Assembly (NCBI GenBank): GCA_963971225.1
Contig: OZ020269.1
Span: forward strand, 124,001 to 188,000
Source: Melieria omissa
Taxonomy: Eukaryota; Arthropoda; Insecta; Diptera; Ulidiidae
Length of the DNA stretch: 64,000 bases
Direction of reading: 5' to 3'
Part shown: positions 26,309-39,400 of the stretch, in pieces
Position numbering within the stretch: position 1 is the first letter of the stretch
How the letters are laid out: each line of letters opens with the position of its first letter
Notes under the pieces: model-generated
What the model was told of the DNA's origin: nothing
Seen by the model: the letters and a program-made list of their open reading frames with translations, nothing else
Databases searched by the model: none
Position numbers and translations under genes: made by a program

Positions 26309-29300
26309 TGCGTACTTAGGTTCCACAAGCATTTGATTGGTTATATAGATCAGAGGTGCATTCTTTCAATCAGTCGTTGTTGTGACAGCAACGAAGCAAC
26401 ACGTGTGGGGGCTGCGCGGATTTTTGTTTTGTTTCCTCAAGAAATTCTATGTATGAAAAAAAATTAGATGCTTTTGTTGTTGTAGTTTTTGTTTTGGCGA
26501 TTGGTTGGCCTTTCGGCAATGACAAATGGGAACATTATATTTTTTTCACTTATAATTTTAAGGGTCAAGCGAAATGCACAATGTGCTTTCAACTAATTCA
26601 ATTAATTAAATAATTTGTTTGCATATTTTTGGGCAACTTTACATGTATTGGTTTTTGCTTTTCCATAAGAATATTTTGGGCACCCCTAATATAGATGTAT
26701 CATGTGGTCGATATCACTTTTCCACAACGAAATTCTGCTGCATTATTTGAGATAGCGAGAAGATTGACCCCATTTATGAAAGCTCAAAACTCCAGCTAGG
26801 TTTTAAGGTTGATATTTTTTCTATAAACCTAGAATCATCATATTTTACAAGCATTTTATCGATTTTGCAGTAGGCAGCCATTTAATGTCACTTTTGCGCA
26901 TCGAATTGTTCATGATTGCCGAATAGTAATGAAATTATTGATTTAATTTGATAAAGCTGCAATCTCTAGCTACATTTTAAGGGGTTTTTTATTAATGTAA
27001 CCCATACCGTTTGGAATCTATAAGCACTTTAGTGGTGAGTGTGTATTTTGTAATAGGCAGTTTTTCAATGTTATCCTTGCGCATCGATATGCTCATTATT
27101 TCTGAAGGATAATGAAAAGTTAGGGACCAATATAGAAAGCATAAGACTCTGGCTAAATTTTAAGGGGTCAATTATTAATATGCACTTATGCATTTGGTGT
27201 TGACAAGCATTTTAGTGGTTGCACCCAAGTAGCAATTTTTTCAAAGTCACCGTTCCAAATCGATTTGCTTTCGAACCTTGGGGTATAGAAGGATGATTGA
27301 TACCATTATAGAAAGCATACGAGTCTAGCTAAATAATAAGGCATAATATTATTAAAATCCGTTAACGGGTCGAGATTTAACAGCCATAATTTCGATCATG
27401 CTGCCGGTGGGATATTTTTTTTATTTACCAAATTATTGAAAGGTGGTCACTCTGGCTTAATTTTGACGCCATTTTGATTAAAGTGATTGATTGGTTATAT
27501 AGATCAGAGGTGCATTGTTTCAATCAGTCGTTGTTGTGACAGCAACGAAGCAACACGTGTGGGGGCTGCGCGGATTTTTTTTTTGTTTCCTCAAGAAATT
27601 CTATGTATGAAAAAAAATTAGATGCTTTTGTTGTTGTAGTTTTTGTTTTGGCGATTGGTTGGCCTTTCGGCAATGACAAATGGGAACATTATATTTTTTT
27701 CACTTATAATTTTAAGGGTCAAGCGAAATGCACAATGTGCTTTCAACTAATTCAATTAATTATTTAATTATTTATTATTATTTAATTTGTTTGCATTTTT
27801 TTGGGCAACTTTAAATGTATTGGTTTTTGCTTTTCCATAAGAAGACTTTGGGCACCCCTGATATAGATGTATCATGTGGTCGATATCACTTTTCCACAAC
27901 GAAATTCTCCTGCATTATTTGAGATAGCGAGAAGATTGACCCCATTTATGAAAGCTCAAAACTCCAGCTAGGTTTTAAGGTTATTATTTTTTCTATAAAC
28001 CTAGAATCATCATATTTTACAAGCATTTTATCGATTTTGCAGTAGGCAGCCATTTAATGTCACTCTTGCGCATCGATCTGTTCATGATTGCCTAATAGTA
28101 ATCAAATTATTGATTTAATTTGATAAAGCTGCAATCTCTAGCTACATTTTAAGGGGTTTTTTATTAACGTAACCCATACCGTTTGGAATCTATAAGCACT
28201 TTAGTGGTGAGTGTGTATTTTGTAATAGGCAGTTTTTCAATGTTATCCTTGCGCATCGATATGCTCATTATTCCTGAAGGATAATGAAAAGTTAGGGACC
28301 AATATAGAAAGCATAAGACTCTGGCTAAATTTTAAGGGGTCAATTATTAATATGCACTTATGCATTTGGTGTTGACAAGCATTTTAGTGGTTGCACCCAA
28401 GTAGCAATTTTTTCAAAGTCACCGTTCCAAATCGATTTGCTTTCGAACCTTGGGGTATAGAAGGATGATTGATACCATTATAGAAAGCATACGAGTGTAG
28501 CTAAATAATAAGGCATAATAATATTAAAATCCGTTAACGGGTCGAGATTTAACAGCCATAATTTCGATCATGCTGCCGGTGGGATATTTTTTTTATTTAC
28601 CAAATTGGTGAAAGGTGGTCACTCTGGCTTAATTTTGACGCCATTTTGATTAAAGTGATTGTGCGTACTTAGGTTCCACAAGCATTTGATTGGTTATATA
28701 GATCAGAGGTGCATTCTTTCAATCAGTCGTTGTTGTGACAGCAACGAAGCAACACGTGTGGGGGCTGCGCGGATTTTTGTTTTGTTTCCTCAAGAAATTC
28801 TATGTATGAAAAAAAATTAGATGCTTTTGTTGTTGTAGTTTTTGTTTTGGCGATTGGTTGGCCTTTCGGCAATGACAAATGGGAACATTATATTTTTTTC
28901 ACTTATAATTTTAAGGGTCAAGCGAAATGCACAATGTGCTTTCAACTAATTCAATTAATTAAATAATTTGTTTGCATTTTTTTGGGCAAGTTTAAATGTA
29001 TTGGTTTTTGCTTTTCCATAAGAAGACTTTGGGCACCCCTGATATAGATGTATCATGTGGTTGATATCACTTTTCCACAACGAAATTCTCCTGCATTATT
29101 TGAGATAGCGAGAAGATTGACCCCATTTATGAAAGCTCAAAACTCCAGCTAGGTTTTAAGGTTATTATTTTTTCTATAAACCTAGAATCATCATATTTTA
29201 CAAGCATTTTATCGATTTTGCAGTAGGCAGCCATTTAATGTCACTCTTGCGCATCGATCTGTTCATGATTGCCTAATAGTAATCAAATTATTGATTTAAT

Positions 29301-32300
29301 TTGATAAAGCTGCAATCTCTAGCTACATTTTAAGGGGTTTTTTATTAACGTAACCCATACCGTTTGGAATCTATAAGCACTTTAGTGGTGAGTGTGTATT
29401 TTGTAATAGGCAGTTTTTCAATGTTATCCTTGCGCATCGATATGCTCATTATTCCTGAAGGATAATGAAAAGTTAGGGACCAATATAGAAAGCATAAGAC
29501 TCTGGCTAAATTTTAAGGGGTCAATTATTAATATGCACTTATGCATTTGGTGTTGACAAGCATTTTAGTGGTTGCACCCAAGTAGCAATTTTTTCAAAGT
29601 CACCGTTCCAAATCGATTTGCTTTCGAACCTTGGGGTATAGAAGGATGATTGATACCATTATAGAAAGCATACGAGTCTAGCTAAATAATAAGGCATAAT
29701 ATTATTAAAATCCGTTAACGGGTCGAGATTTAACAGCCATAATTTCGATCATGCTGCCGGTGGGATATTTTTTTATTTACCAAATTATTGAAAGGTGGTC
29801 ACTCTGGCTTAATTTTGACGCCATTTTGATTAAAGTGATTGTGCGTACTTAGGTTCCACAAGCATTTGATTGGTTATATAGATCAGAGGTGCATTCTTTC
29901 AATCAGTCGTTGTTGTGACAGCAACGAAGCAACACGTGTGGGGGCTGCGCGGATTTTTGTTTTGTTTCCTCAAGAAATTCTATGTATGAAAAAAAATTAG
30001 ATGCTTTTGTTGTTGTAGTTTTTGTTTTGGCGATTGGTTGGCCTTTCGGCAATGACAAATGGGAACATTATATTTTTTTCACTTATAATTTTAAGGGTCA
30101 AGCGAAATGCACAATGTGCTTTCAACTAATTCAATTAATTATTTAATTATTTATTATTATTTAATTTGTTTGCATTTTTTTGGGCAACTTTAAATGTATT
30201 GGTTTTTGCTTTTCCATAAGAAGACTTTGGGCACCCCTGATATAGATGTATCATGTGGTCGATATCACTTTTCCACAACGAAATTCTCCTGCATTATTTG
30301 AGATAGCGAGAAGATTGACCCCATTTATGAAAGCTCAAAACTCCAGCTAGGTTTTAAGGTTATTATTTTTTCTATAAACCTAGAATCATCATATTTTACA
30401 AGCATTTTATCGATTTTGCAGTAGGCAGCCATTTAATGTCACTCTTGCGCATCGATCTGTTCATGATTGCCTAATAGTAATCAAATTATTGATTTAATTT
30501 GATAAAGCTGCAATCTCTAGCTACATTTTAAGGGGTTTTTTATTAACGTAACCCATACCGTTTGGAATCTATAAGCACTTTAGTGGTGAGTGTGTATTTT
30601 GTAATAGGCAGTTTTTCAATGTTATCCTTGCGCATCGATATGCTCATTATTCCTGAAGGATAATGAAAAGTTAGGGACCAATATAGAAAGCATAAGACTC
30701 TGGCTAAATTTTAAGGGGTCAATTATTAATATGCACTTATGCATTTGGTGTTGACAAGCATTTTAGTGGTTGCACCCAAGTAGCAATTTTTTCAAAGTCA
30801 CCGTTCCAAATCGATTTGCTTTCGAACCTTGGGGTATAGAAGGATGATTGATACCATTATAGAAAGCATACGAGTCTAGCTAAATAATAAGGCATAATAT
30901 TATTAAAATCCGTTAACGGGTCGAGATTTAACAGCCATAATTTCGATCATGCTGCCGGTGGGATATTTTTTTATTTACCAAATTATTGAAAGGTGGTCAC
31001 TCTGGCTTAATTTTGACGCCATTTTGATTAAAGTGATTGTGCGTACTTAGGTTCCACAAGCATTTGATTGGTTATATAGATCAGAGGTGCATTCTTTCAA
31101 TCAGTCGTTGTTGTGACAGCAACGAAGCAACACGTGTGGGGGCTGCGCGGATGTTTGTTTTGTTTCCTCAAGAAATTCTATGTATGAAAAAAAATTAGAT
31201 GCTTTTGTTGTTGTAGTTTTTGTTTTGGCGATTGGTTGGCCTTTCGGCAATGACAAATGGGAACATTATATTTTTTTCACTTATAATTTTAAGGGTCAAG
31301 CGAAATGCACAATGTGCTTTCAACTAATTCAATTAATTAAATAATTTGTTTGCATTTTTTTGGGCAACTTTAAATGTATTGGTTTTTGCTTTTCCATAAG
31401 AAGACTTTGGGCACCCCTGATATAGATGTATCATGTGGTCGATATCACTTTTCCACAACGAAATTCTCCTGCATTATTTGAGATAGCGAGAAGATTGACC
31501 CCATTTATGAAAGCTCAAAACTCCAGTTAGGTTTTAAGGTTATTATTTTTTCTATAAACCTAGAATCGTCATATTTTACAAGCATTTTATCGATTTTGCA
31601 GTAGGCAGCCATTTAATGTCACTCTTGCGCATCGATCTGTTCATGATTGCCTAATAGTAATCAAATTATTGATTTAATTTGATAAAGCTGCAATCTCTAG
31701 CTTCATTTTAAGGGGTTTTTTATTAACGTAACCCATACCGTTTGGAATCTATAAGCACTTTAGTGGTGAGTGTGTATTTTGTAATAGGCAGTTTTTCAGT
31801 GTTATCCTTGCGCATCGATATGCTCATTATTCCTGAAGGATAATGAAAAGTTAGGGACCAATATAGAAAGCATAAGACTCTGGCTAAATTTTAAGGGGTC
31901 AATTATTAATATGCACTTATGCATTTGGTGTTGACAAGCATTTTAGTGGTTGCACCCAAGTAGCAATTTTTTCAAAGTCACCGTTCCAAATCGATTTGCT
32001 TTCGAACCTTGGGGTATAGAAGGATGATTGATACCATTATAGAAAGCATACGAGTCTAGCTAAATAATAAGGCATAATATTATTAAAATCCGTTAACGGG
32101 TCGAGATTTAACAGCCATAATTTCGATCATGCTGCCGGTGGGATATTTTTTTATTTACCAAATTATTGAAAGGTGGTCACTCTGGCTTAATTTTGACGCC
32201 ATTTTGATTAAAGTGATTGTGCGTACTTAGGTTCCACAAGCATTTGATTGGTTATATAGATCAGAGGTGCATTCTTTCAATCAGTCGTTGTTGTGACAGC

Positions 32301-33105
32301 AACGAAGCAACACGTGTGGGGGCTGCGCGGATTTTTGTTTTGTTTCCTCAAGAAATTCTATGTATGAAAAAAAATTAGATGCTTTTGTTGTTGTAGTTTT
32401 TGTTTTGGCGATTGGTTGGCCTTTCGGCAATGACAAATGGGAACATTATATTTTTTTCACTTATAATTTTAAGGGGCAAGCGAAATGCACAATGTGCTTT
32501 CAACTAATTCAATTAATTAAATAATTTGTTTGCATTTTTTTGGGCAACTTTAAATGTATTGGTTTTTGCTTTTCCATAAGAAGACTTTGGGCACCCCTGA
32601 TATAGATGTATCATGTGGTCGATATCACTTTTCCACAACGAAATTCTCCTGCATTATTTGAGATAGCGAGAAGATTGACCCCATTTATGAAAGCTCAAAA
32701 CTCCAGCTAGGTTTTAAGGTTATTATTTTTTCTATAAACCTAGAATCATCATATTTTACAAGCATTTTATCGATTTTGCAGTAGGCAGCCATTTAATGTC
32801 ACTCTTGCGCATCGATCTGTTCATGATTGCCTAATAGTAATCAAATTATTGATTTAATTTGATAAAGCTGCAATCTCTAGCTACATTTTAAGGGGTTTTT
32901 TATTAACGTAACCCATACCGTTTGGAATCTATAAGCACTTTAGTGGTGAGTGTGTATTTTGTAATAGGCAGTTTCTCAATGTTATCTTTGCGGATCGATA
33001 TGCTCATTATTCCTGAAGGATAATGAAAAGTTAGGGACCAATATAGAAAGCATAAGACTCTGGCTAAATTTTAAGGGGTCAATTATTAATATGCACTTAT
33101 GCATT
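26309..33105 (+). repeat. 1.18-kb satellite array, block with divergent monomer and RTE target
   Basis: Monomer starts are 26309, about 27490, 28662, 29842, 31040 and 32220. The monomer at 26309 carries a dense set of private changes (gcatatttttggg, cctaatatag, ttctgctgc, tcgaattgttc, gccgaatag) that reappear at 56550 and 63349. Its successor starts with the same 31-bp loss seen near 3820. The monomer at 32220 is the one the RTE element inserted into; the array stops at 33105 with the 11-bp target duplication. No gene is seen. Confidence 0.93.
33095..33105 (+). repeat. Left target-site duplication of RTE copy 1
   Basis: acttatgcatt here is repeated at 36406-36416. In empty monomers it occurs once. 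It lies within the perfect inverted repeat atgca-ctta-tgcat. Confidence 0.9.
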
Positions 33106-33255
33106 ATGCAAGGAAGGGAGCGGACATACAAGGCAAAGTCTCTGATTGCGTTCAACCTGGCGAACGCCAGAACGATCCTTGTCCCTGTCCAATCCAAGCT
33201 GATGCACAGCCTCCGCGCGGCCCTTCTGGATAGCTATTTGGCATCCGCTGAATAG
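33106..33255 (+). CDS. Possible RTE ORF1 (49 aa), copy 1
   Basis: An open frame beginning MQGRERTYKAKSLIAF and ending LLDSYLASAE, starting at the first base of the element. It is basic at the N-terminus, and I recognise no domain. RTE elements are known to have a very short ORF1 (about 43 residues in the founding nematode element), so this may be a real ORF1. Alternatively it may be the remaining tail of a longer 5' region lost by 5' truncation, because the ATG lies exactly on the insertion junction. It ends about 90 bp before the large ORF. Confidence 0.4.
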   Translation: MQGRERTYKAKSLIAFNLANARTILVPVQSKLMHSLRAALLDSYLASAE

Positions 33256-33346
33256 TGAACTAATGTGTGCAGCGAGTCCTATCCCCAGGACTTAAAATTT
33301 GGGTTGTGCGCAGGGTTTGGTGCCCGCCACGGAAAACCAAATACCA

Positions 33347-36300
33347 ATGAAAGCCAAAAAGCAAGCCTCGGAAGGAACCCACAATGTTGACGACCACAGC
33401 AAACGATTCAAGGACCATGATTTGAGGATATGCACCTGGAATGTCCGGACCCTCTATAGGGAAGGTGCCTCTATCCAACTGGCGGAAGCCCTCACGAAAT
33501 GTAAGGCTGACATCACCGCCATCCAGGAAATGCGATGGACAGGACAAGGTTGCTCCAAGCGAGCAGACTGCGATATCTACTACAGCTGCCATGCGGAGAA
33601 GCGCGAATTTGGCTGCGGATTTGTGGTCAGCAAGAGACTTCGCCACCACGTCTCTCGGTTCACTCCGGTGAACGAACGGCTGGCTTCGATCCGCATCAAA
33701 GCTAAATACTTTAGCATCAGCCTAATTTGCGCGCACGCCCCGACGGAAGAGAAGGACGATGCGGCCAAGGATGCCTTCTATGCGAAGCTCGAGGACGTCT
33801 ACGACAGGTGCCCGGCCCATGACGTCAAAATTGTCCTCGGGGACTTCAACGCAAAAGTCGGGCGAGAAGGCATCTTTGGCCCCACAGTCGGGCAGTTCAG
33901 CCTCCATGGGACCACTTCGAACAACGGTCTGAGGCTGATCGATTTCGCCGCGGCACGAAACATGGTAGTTAGTAGCACCAGATTCCAGCACCTCGATATC
34001 CACAAGGCCACCTGGTTATCCCCCGATCAATCCACCCGCAACCAGATTGATCACATTGTGATTGATGGAAGGCATGCTTCTAGCATTCTAGATGTGCGCA
34101 CGTTCCGAGGACCCAACATCGACTCGGACCACTACCTTGTTGCAGCCAAGGTACGCATGCGTCTTTGCGCAGCGAAGACCGCACAACCTAGTTTGCGAAG
34201 AAAGCTGGACATCAGTAAGCTGCGATCACAAGGGGTAGCCGAAGTCTACTCCGCTCAACTCTCCAACCAGCTCGGTCGCTCCCCCTCTCCACCTGATGAC
34301 ATCGGCGGATTATGGGCTCACTTATCCCACTCTATGCGCGCCGCCGCAGAAAATGTCCTTGGTTTTCGACGCCCACCACCAAAAAACCAATGGTACGATG
34401 AAGAGTGTCGCGCAGCCACTGCAGTGAAGAATGCTGCATACAAGAAGACCCTGCAGTCGGCCGCCACGCGAGCCATGACAGAAAAATACCGGGAGGAGAG
34501 GAAGAAAGAGAGGTGCCTTTTTAGACGCAAGAAACGGGAGCAAGAAAGGTGCGAGCGTGAAGAAATCGAGGAGTGCAGGAGCAGGAATGACGCCCGAAAA
34601 TTCTTCCAAAAAGTTAAGCGTCTTACGGAAGGATTTAAGCCTGGGGCATCTTCTTGCAGAGACGAAAACGGGGATCTGGTTACGGATGCGCAGGGTGTGC
34701 TGAGGTTGTGGAAGGAGCACTTCACCAAGCTGCTCGCAGGCGACGAAAGGAACAATACCGCCAGTGGTGAAGATGTCCAGATGGCACCAATTGACGACGA
34801 CGGTGTGGATGTGCCACCGCCCAGCCATGACGAGGTCCGGGTCGCTATCCAGCGACTCAAGAACAACAAAGCTGCAGGGCCGGATGGGCTACCAGCTGAA
34901 TTGTTCAAGGCCGGCGGCGGTGAGCTGATTGGGTGCATGCATCAGCTCATTTGCAAAATATGGCTGGAGGAACGAATGCCCAACGATTGGAACCTCAGTG
35001 CCCTTTGTCCTGTGCTGAAGAAAGGCGACCCAACAATATGCGCCAACTACAGGGGTATCAGCCTACTTCCCATTGCATACAAGGTCCTGACGAGCGTATT
35101 ATGTGAAAGACTAAAGCCACTCGCCAAGGCGCTGATTGGACCTTATCAGTGCGGCTTTAGACCTGGTAAGTCCACCATCGACCAGATATTCACTCTACGC
35201 CAAATCCTGGAGAAGACCCATGAGAACCAAATCGATACACACCATCTCTTCATCGATTACAAGGCAGCATTCGATAGCCCGATAAGGGATCGCCTATATG
35301 CCGCATTGTCTGAACTTGGTATCCCTGCAAAGCTCGTTAGACTTTGCAGAGCGACGTTGAGCAATACGCGCAGCTCCGTCAAGGTTGGAAGTGACCTCTC
35401 CGACCCCTTTGATACCGTTCGAGGTTTCAGACAGGGCGATCCTTTGTCCTGCGACCTCTTCAACTTCACCATGGAGAGTGTGCTGCGCAAGGCCGGTGTA
35501 CATCGTAATGGCACAATTTTCAACAAAAGTGTCCAGCTCCTTGCTTACGCTGATGATATTGATGTCATCGGACGTAACAAGCGAGATGTCACCGCTGCCT
35601 TTGCGGCTATCGAAAGAGAATCTGCCAAAATGGGTCTGGTGGTAAATGAGGGCAAGATATAGTATATGTAGTATATAGTATATAGTATATATAGTATATA
35701 GTATATGCTGTCTACACGCAGGGACTCGCAGCGGCTAGGGTCTCACGTCGAGGCCGACAGGTATGCTTTTGAAGTTGTCAAGGAATTCGTCTACCTTGGC
35801 ACCGCCATCAACAGCAGCAATGATGTCAGTCTGGAGATAAAGCGAAGGATAACTCTTGCCAACAGGTGCTACTACGGTCTCGGTAGGCAATTGAGAAGTA
35901 GAGACCTCTCTCGACCGACAAAACTTTCACTCTATAGGACGCTTATCTTGCCCGTGCTCCTCTATGGCGCTGAAGCATGGACAATGACACGAAACGACAT
36001 AGCGGCCCTTGGAGTGTTCGAGAGGAAGGTGCTTCGCAAAATCTTCGGCCCTGTTCGGGTTGGTGACGACTATCGCATACGAACCAATAACGAGCTGTAT
36101 GAGCTGTATAAGGACATGGACGTAGCGCAGCGAATTAACATCCAGCGGCTACGCTGGCTCGGTCATGTCTGCCGCATGGACGACGAAGCTCCGGCGAAAA
36201 AGGTATTCGATGCGATGGTTGGAGGTCGACGGCGAAGAGGGAGGCCGTGTCTCCGGTGGAAGGACCAAGTGGAAGAGGCCCTGGTATCTCTTGGTGTGAC

Positions 36301-36370
36301 CAACTGGAGAAGGCGCGCGCGAAGCAGAGGCGCCTGGAGAGAAGTTTTGCGGCAGGCCGTAACCCGATAA
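33347..36370 (+). pseudogene. RTE ORF2: endonuclease-reverse transcriptase, interrupted by stops (copy 1)
   Basis: I chose the ATG at 33347 (MKAKKQASEG); the open frame extends upstream to 33299 only through a TTG. Residues from this ATG: AP endonuclease at about 25-270 with WNVRTL (31-36), catalytic E61 in IQEMRW, GDFN (165-168) and SDH (260-262). A charged linker follows at about 380-410. The reverse transcriptase runs from about 500, with GPDGLPAEL (511-519), GFRPGKST (603-610), catalytic D637 in FIDYKAAFD, and YADD (734-737). The frame stops at 35660 in a TATAG repeat, with further in-frame TAGs at 35669 and 35699. It then continues in the same frame from 35705 (MLSTRRDSQRLG) through the RTE C-terminal region with WLGHVCRMDD and RRGRPCLRW, to the stop at 36368-36370. 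Total length would be about 1,007 codons, normal for the clade. It would cleave the target and copy its RNA by target-primed reverse transcription. Confidence 0.9.
35658..35707 (+). repeat. TATAG microsatellite inside the RTE reverse-transcriptase ORF (copy 1)
   Basis: A stretch of tatag/tatatag units, about 45-50 bp, directly after codons for VVNEGK. It keeps the reading frame on both sides but introduces three TAG stops. It appears to be slippage expansion of a short TA-rich codon stretch. Confidence 0.85.
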
Positions 36371-36385
36371 CGGGTTGTTATGGCC

Positions 36386-36405
36386 AGTTAAGTAAGTAAG
36401 TAAGT
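36386..36405 (+). repeat. 3' TAAG tail of RTE copy 1
   Basis: Four or so TAAG units (gttaagtaagtaag...) end the element immediately before the right target duplication. Short tandem tails of this type, rather than poly(A), are usual in RTE-clade elements. Confidence 0.8.
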
Positions 36406-36416
36406 ACTTATGCATT
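36406..36416 (+). repeat. Right target-site duplication of RTE copy 1
   Basis: acttatgcatt, identical to 33095-33105. Confidence 0.9.
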
Positions 36417-39400
36417 TGGTGTTGACAAGCATTTTAGTGGTTGCACCCAAGTAGCAATTTTTTCAAAGTCACCGTTCCAAATCGATTTGCTTTCGAACCT
36501 TGGGGTATAGAAGGATGATTGATACCATTATAGAAAGCATACGAGTCTAGCTAAATAATAAGGCATAATATTATTAAAATCCGTTAACGGGTCGAGATTT
36601 AACAGCCATAATTTCGATCATGCTGCCGGTGGGATATTTTTTTATTTACCAAATTATTGAAAGGTGGTCACTCTGGCTTAATTTTGACGCCATTTTGATT
36701 AAAGTGATTGTGCGTACTTAGGTTCCACAAGCATTTGATTGGTTATATAGATCAGAGGTGCATTCTTTCAATCAGTCGTTGTTGTGACAGCAACGAAGCA
36801 ACACGTGTGGGGGCTGCGCGGATTTTTGTTTTGTTTCCTCAAGAAATTCTATGTATGAAAAAAAATTAGATGCTTTTGTTGTTGTAGTTTTTGTTTTGGC
36901 GATTGGTTGGCCTTTCGGCAATGACAAATGGGAACATTATATTTTTTTCACTTATAATTTTAAGGGTCAAGCGAAATGCACAATGTGCTTTCAACTAATT
37001 CAATTAATTAAATAATTTGTTTGCATTTTTTTGGGCAACTTTAAATGTATTGGTTTTTGCTTTTCCATAAGAAGACTTTGGGCACCCCTGATATAGATGT
37101 ATCATGTGGTCGATATCACTTTTCCACAACGAAATTCTCCTGCATTATTTGAGATAGCGAGAAGATTGACCCCATTTATGAAAGCTGAAAACTCCAGCTA
37201 GGTTTTAAGGTTATTATTTTTTCTATAAACCTAGAATCATCATATTTTACAAGCATTTTATCGATTTTGCAGTAGGCAGCCATTTAATGTCACTCTTGCG
37301 CATCGATCTGTTCATGATTGCCTAATAGTAATCAAATTATTGATTTAATTTGATAAAGCTGCAATCTCTAGCTACATTCTAAGGGGTTTTTTATTAACGT
37401 AACCCATACCGTTTGGAATCTATAAGCACTTTAGTGGTGAGTGTGTATTTTGTAATAGGCAGTTTTTCAATGTTATCCTTGCGCATCGATATGCTCATTA
37501 TTCCTGAAGGATAATGAAAAGTTAGGGACCAATATAGAAAGCATAAGACTCTGGCTAAATTTTAAGGGGTCAATTATTAATATGCACTTATGCATTTGGT
37601 GTTGACAAGCATTTTAGTGGTTGCACCCAAGTAGCAATTTTTTCAAAGTCACCGTTCCAAATCGATTTGCTTTCGAACCTTGGGGTATAGAAGGATGATT
37701 GATACCATTATAGAAAGCATACGAGTCTAGCTAAATAATAAGGCATAATATTATTAAAATCCGTTAACGGGTCGAGATTTAACAGCCATAATTTCGATCA
37801 TGCTGCCGGTGGGATATTTTTTTATTTACCAAATTATTGAAAGGTGGTCACTCTGGCTTAATTTTGACGCCATTTTGATTAAAGTGATTGTGCGTACTTA
37901 GGTTCCACAAGCATTTGATTGGTTATATAGATCAGAGGTGCATTCTTTCAATCAGTCGTTGTTGTGACAGCAACGAAGCAACACGTGTGGGGGCTGCGCG
38001 GATTTTTGTTTTGTTTCCTCAAGAAATTCTATGTATGAAAAAAAATTAGATGCTTTTGTTGTTGTAGTTTTTGTTTTGGCGATTGGTTGGCCTTTCGGCA
38101 ATGACAAATGGGAACATTATATTTTTTTCACTTATAATTTTAAGGGTCAAGCGAAATGCACAATGTGCTTTCAACTAATTCAATTAATTAAATAATTTGT
38201 TTGCATTTTTTTGGGCAAGTTTAAATGTATTGGTTTTTGCTTTTCCATAAGAAGACTTTGGGCACCCCTGATATAGATGTATCATGTGGTCGATATCACT
38301 TTTCCACAACGAAATTCTCCTGCATTATTTGAGATAGCGAGAAGATTGACCCCATTTATGAAAGCTCAAAACTCCAGCTAGGTTTTAAGGTTATTATTTT
38401 TTCTATAAACCTAGAATCATCATATTTTACAAGCATTTTATCGATTTTGCAGTAGGCAGCCATTTAATGTCACTCTTGCGCATCGATCTGTTCATGATTG
38501 CCTAATAGTAATCAAATTATTGATTTAATTTGATAAAGCTGCAATCTCTAGCTACATTTTAAGGGGTTTTTTATTAACGTAACCCATACCGTTTGGAATC
38601 TATAAGCACTTTAGTGGTGAGTGTGTATTTTGTAATAGGCAGTTTTTCAATGTTATCCTTGCGCATCGATATGCTCATTATTCCTGAAGGATAATGAAAA
38701 GTTAGGGACCAATATAGAAAGCAGAAGACTCTGGCTAAATTTTAAGGGGTCAATTATTAATATGCACTTATGCATTTGGTGTTGACAAGCATTTTAGTGG
38801 TTGCACCCAAGTAGCAATTTTTTCAAAGTCACCGTTCCAAATCGATTTGCTTTCGAACCTTGGGGTATAGAAGGATGATTGATACCATTATAGAAAGCAT
38901 ACGAGTCTAGCTAAATAATAAGGCATAATAATATTAAAATCCGTTAACGGGTCGAGATTTAACAGCCATAATTTCGATCATGCTGCCGGTGGGATATTTT
39001 TTTTATTTACCAAATTGGTGAAAGGTGGTCACTCTGGCTTAATTTTGACGCCATTTTGATTAAAGTGATTGTGCGTACTTAGGTTCCACAAGCATTTGAT
39101 TGGTTATATAGATCAGAGGTGCATTCTTTCAATCAGTCGTTGTTGTGACAGCAACGAAGCAACACGTGTGGGGGCTGCGCTGATTTTTTTTTTGTTTCCT
39201 CAAGAAATTCTATGTATGAAAAAAAATTAGATGCTTTTGTTGTTGTAGTTTTTGTTTTGGCGATTGGTTGGCCTTTCGGCAATGACAAATGGGAACATTA
39301 TATTTTTTTCACTTATAATTTTAAGGGTCAAGCGAAATGCACAATGTGCTTTCAACTAATTCGATTAACTAAATAATTTGTTTGCATTTTTTTGGTCAAC

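Larger units (their letters stand above)
33106..36405 (+). mobile_element. RTE-clade non-LTR retrotransposon, copy 1 (3,300 bp)
   Basis: A GC-richer insert in the AT-rich satellite with no terminal repeats, an 11-bp target duplication, and a 3' end made of TAAG repeats after only about 20 bp of 3' untranslated sequence. It has a tiny first ORF and one large ORF carrying an AP-type endonuclease and then a reverse transcriptase. A short 3' UTR with a simple tandem-repeat tail, a minute ORF1 and this endonuclease/RT order are typical of the RTE clade. The next monomer resumes exactly where the array left off: monomer length 4,491 = 1,180 + 3,300 + 11. The large ORF is interrupted, so this copy is probably not autonomous. 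Confidence 0.92.

Noticed and set aside
588..33105. CRISPR-like or bacterial repeat array
   Set aside because: Repeat unit is 1.18 kb with no spacer structure, and the inserted elements are eukaryotic.
588..33105. rDNA or 5S/histone-type tandem gene cluster
   Set aside because: The monomer has no rRNA, histone or snRNA sequence that I recognise and no conserved long frame.
34318..34938. 206-codon minus-strand frame inside the RTE
   Set aside because: Antisense shadow of the endonuclease-RT ORF; composition is typical of the opposite strand of a real gene.
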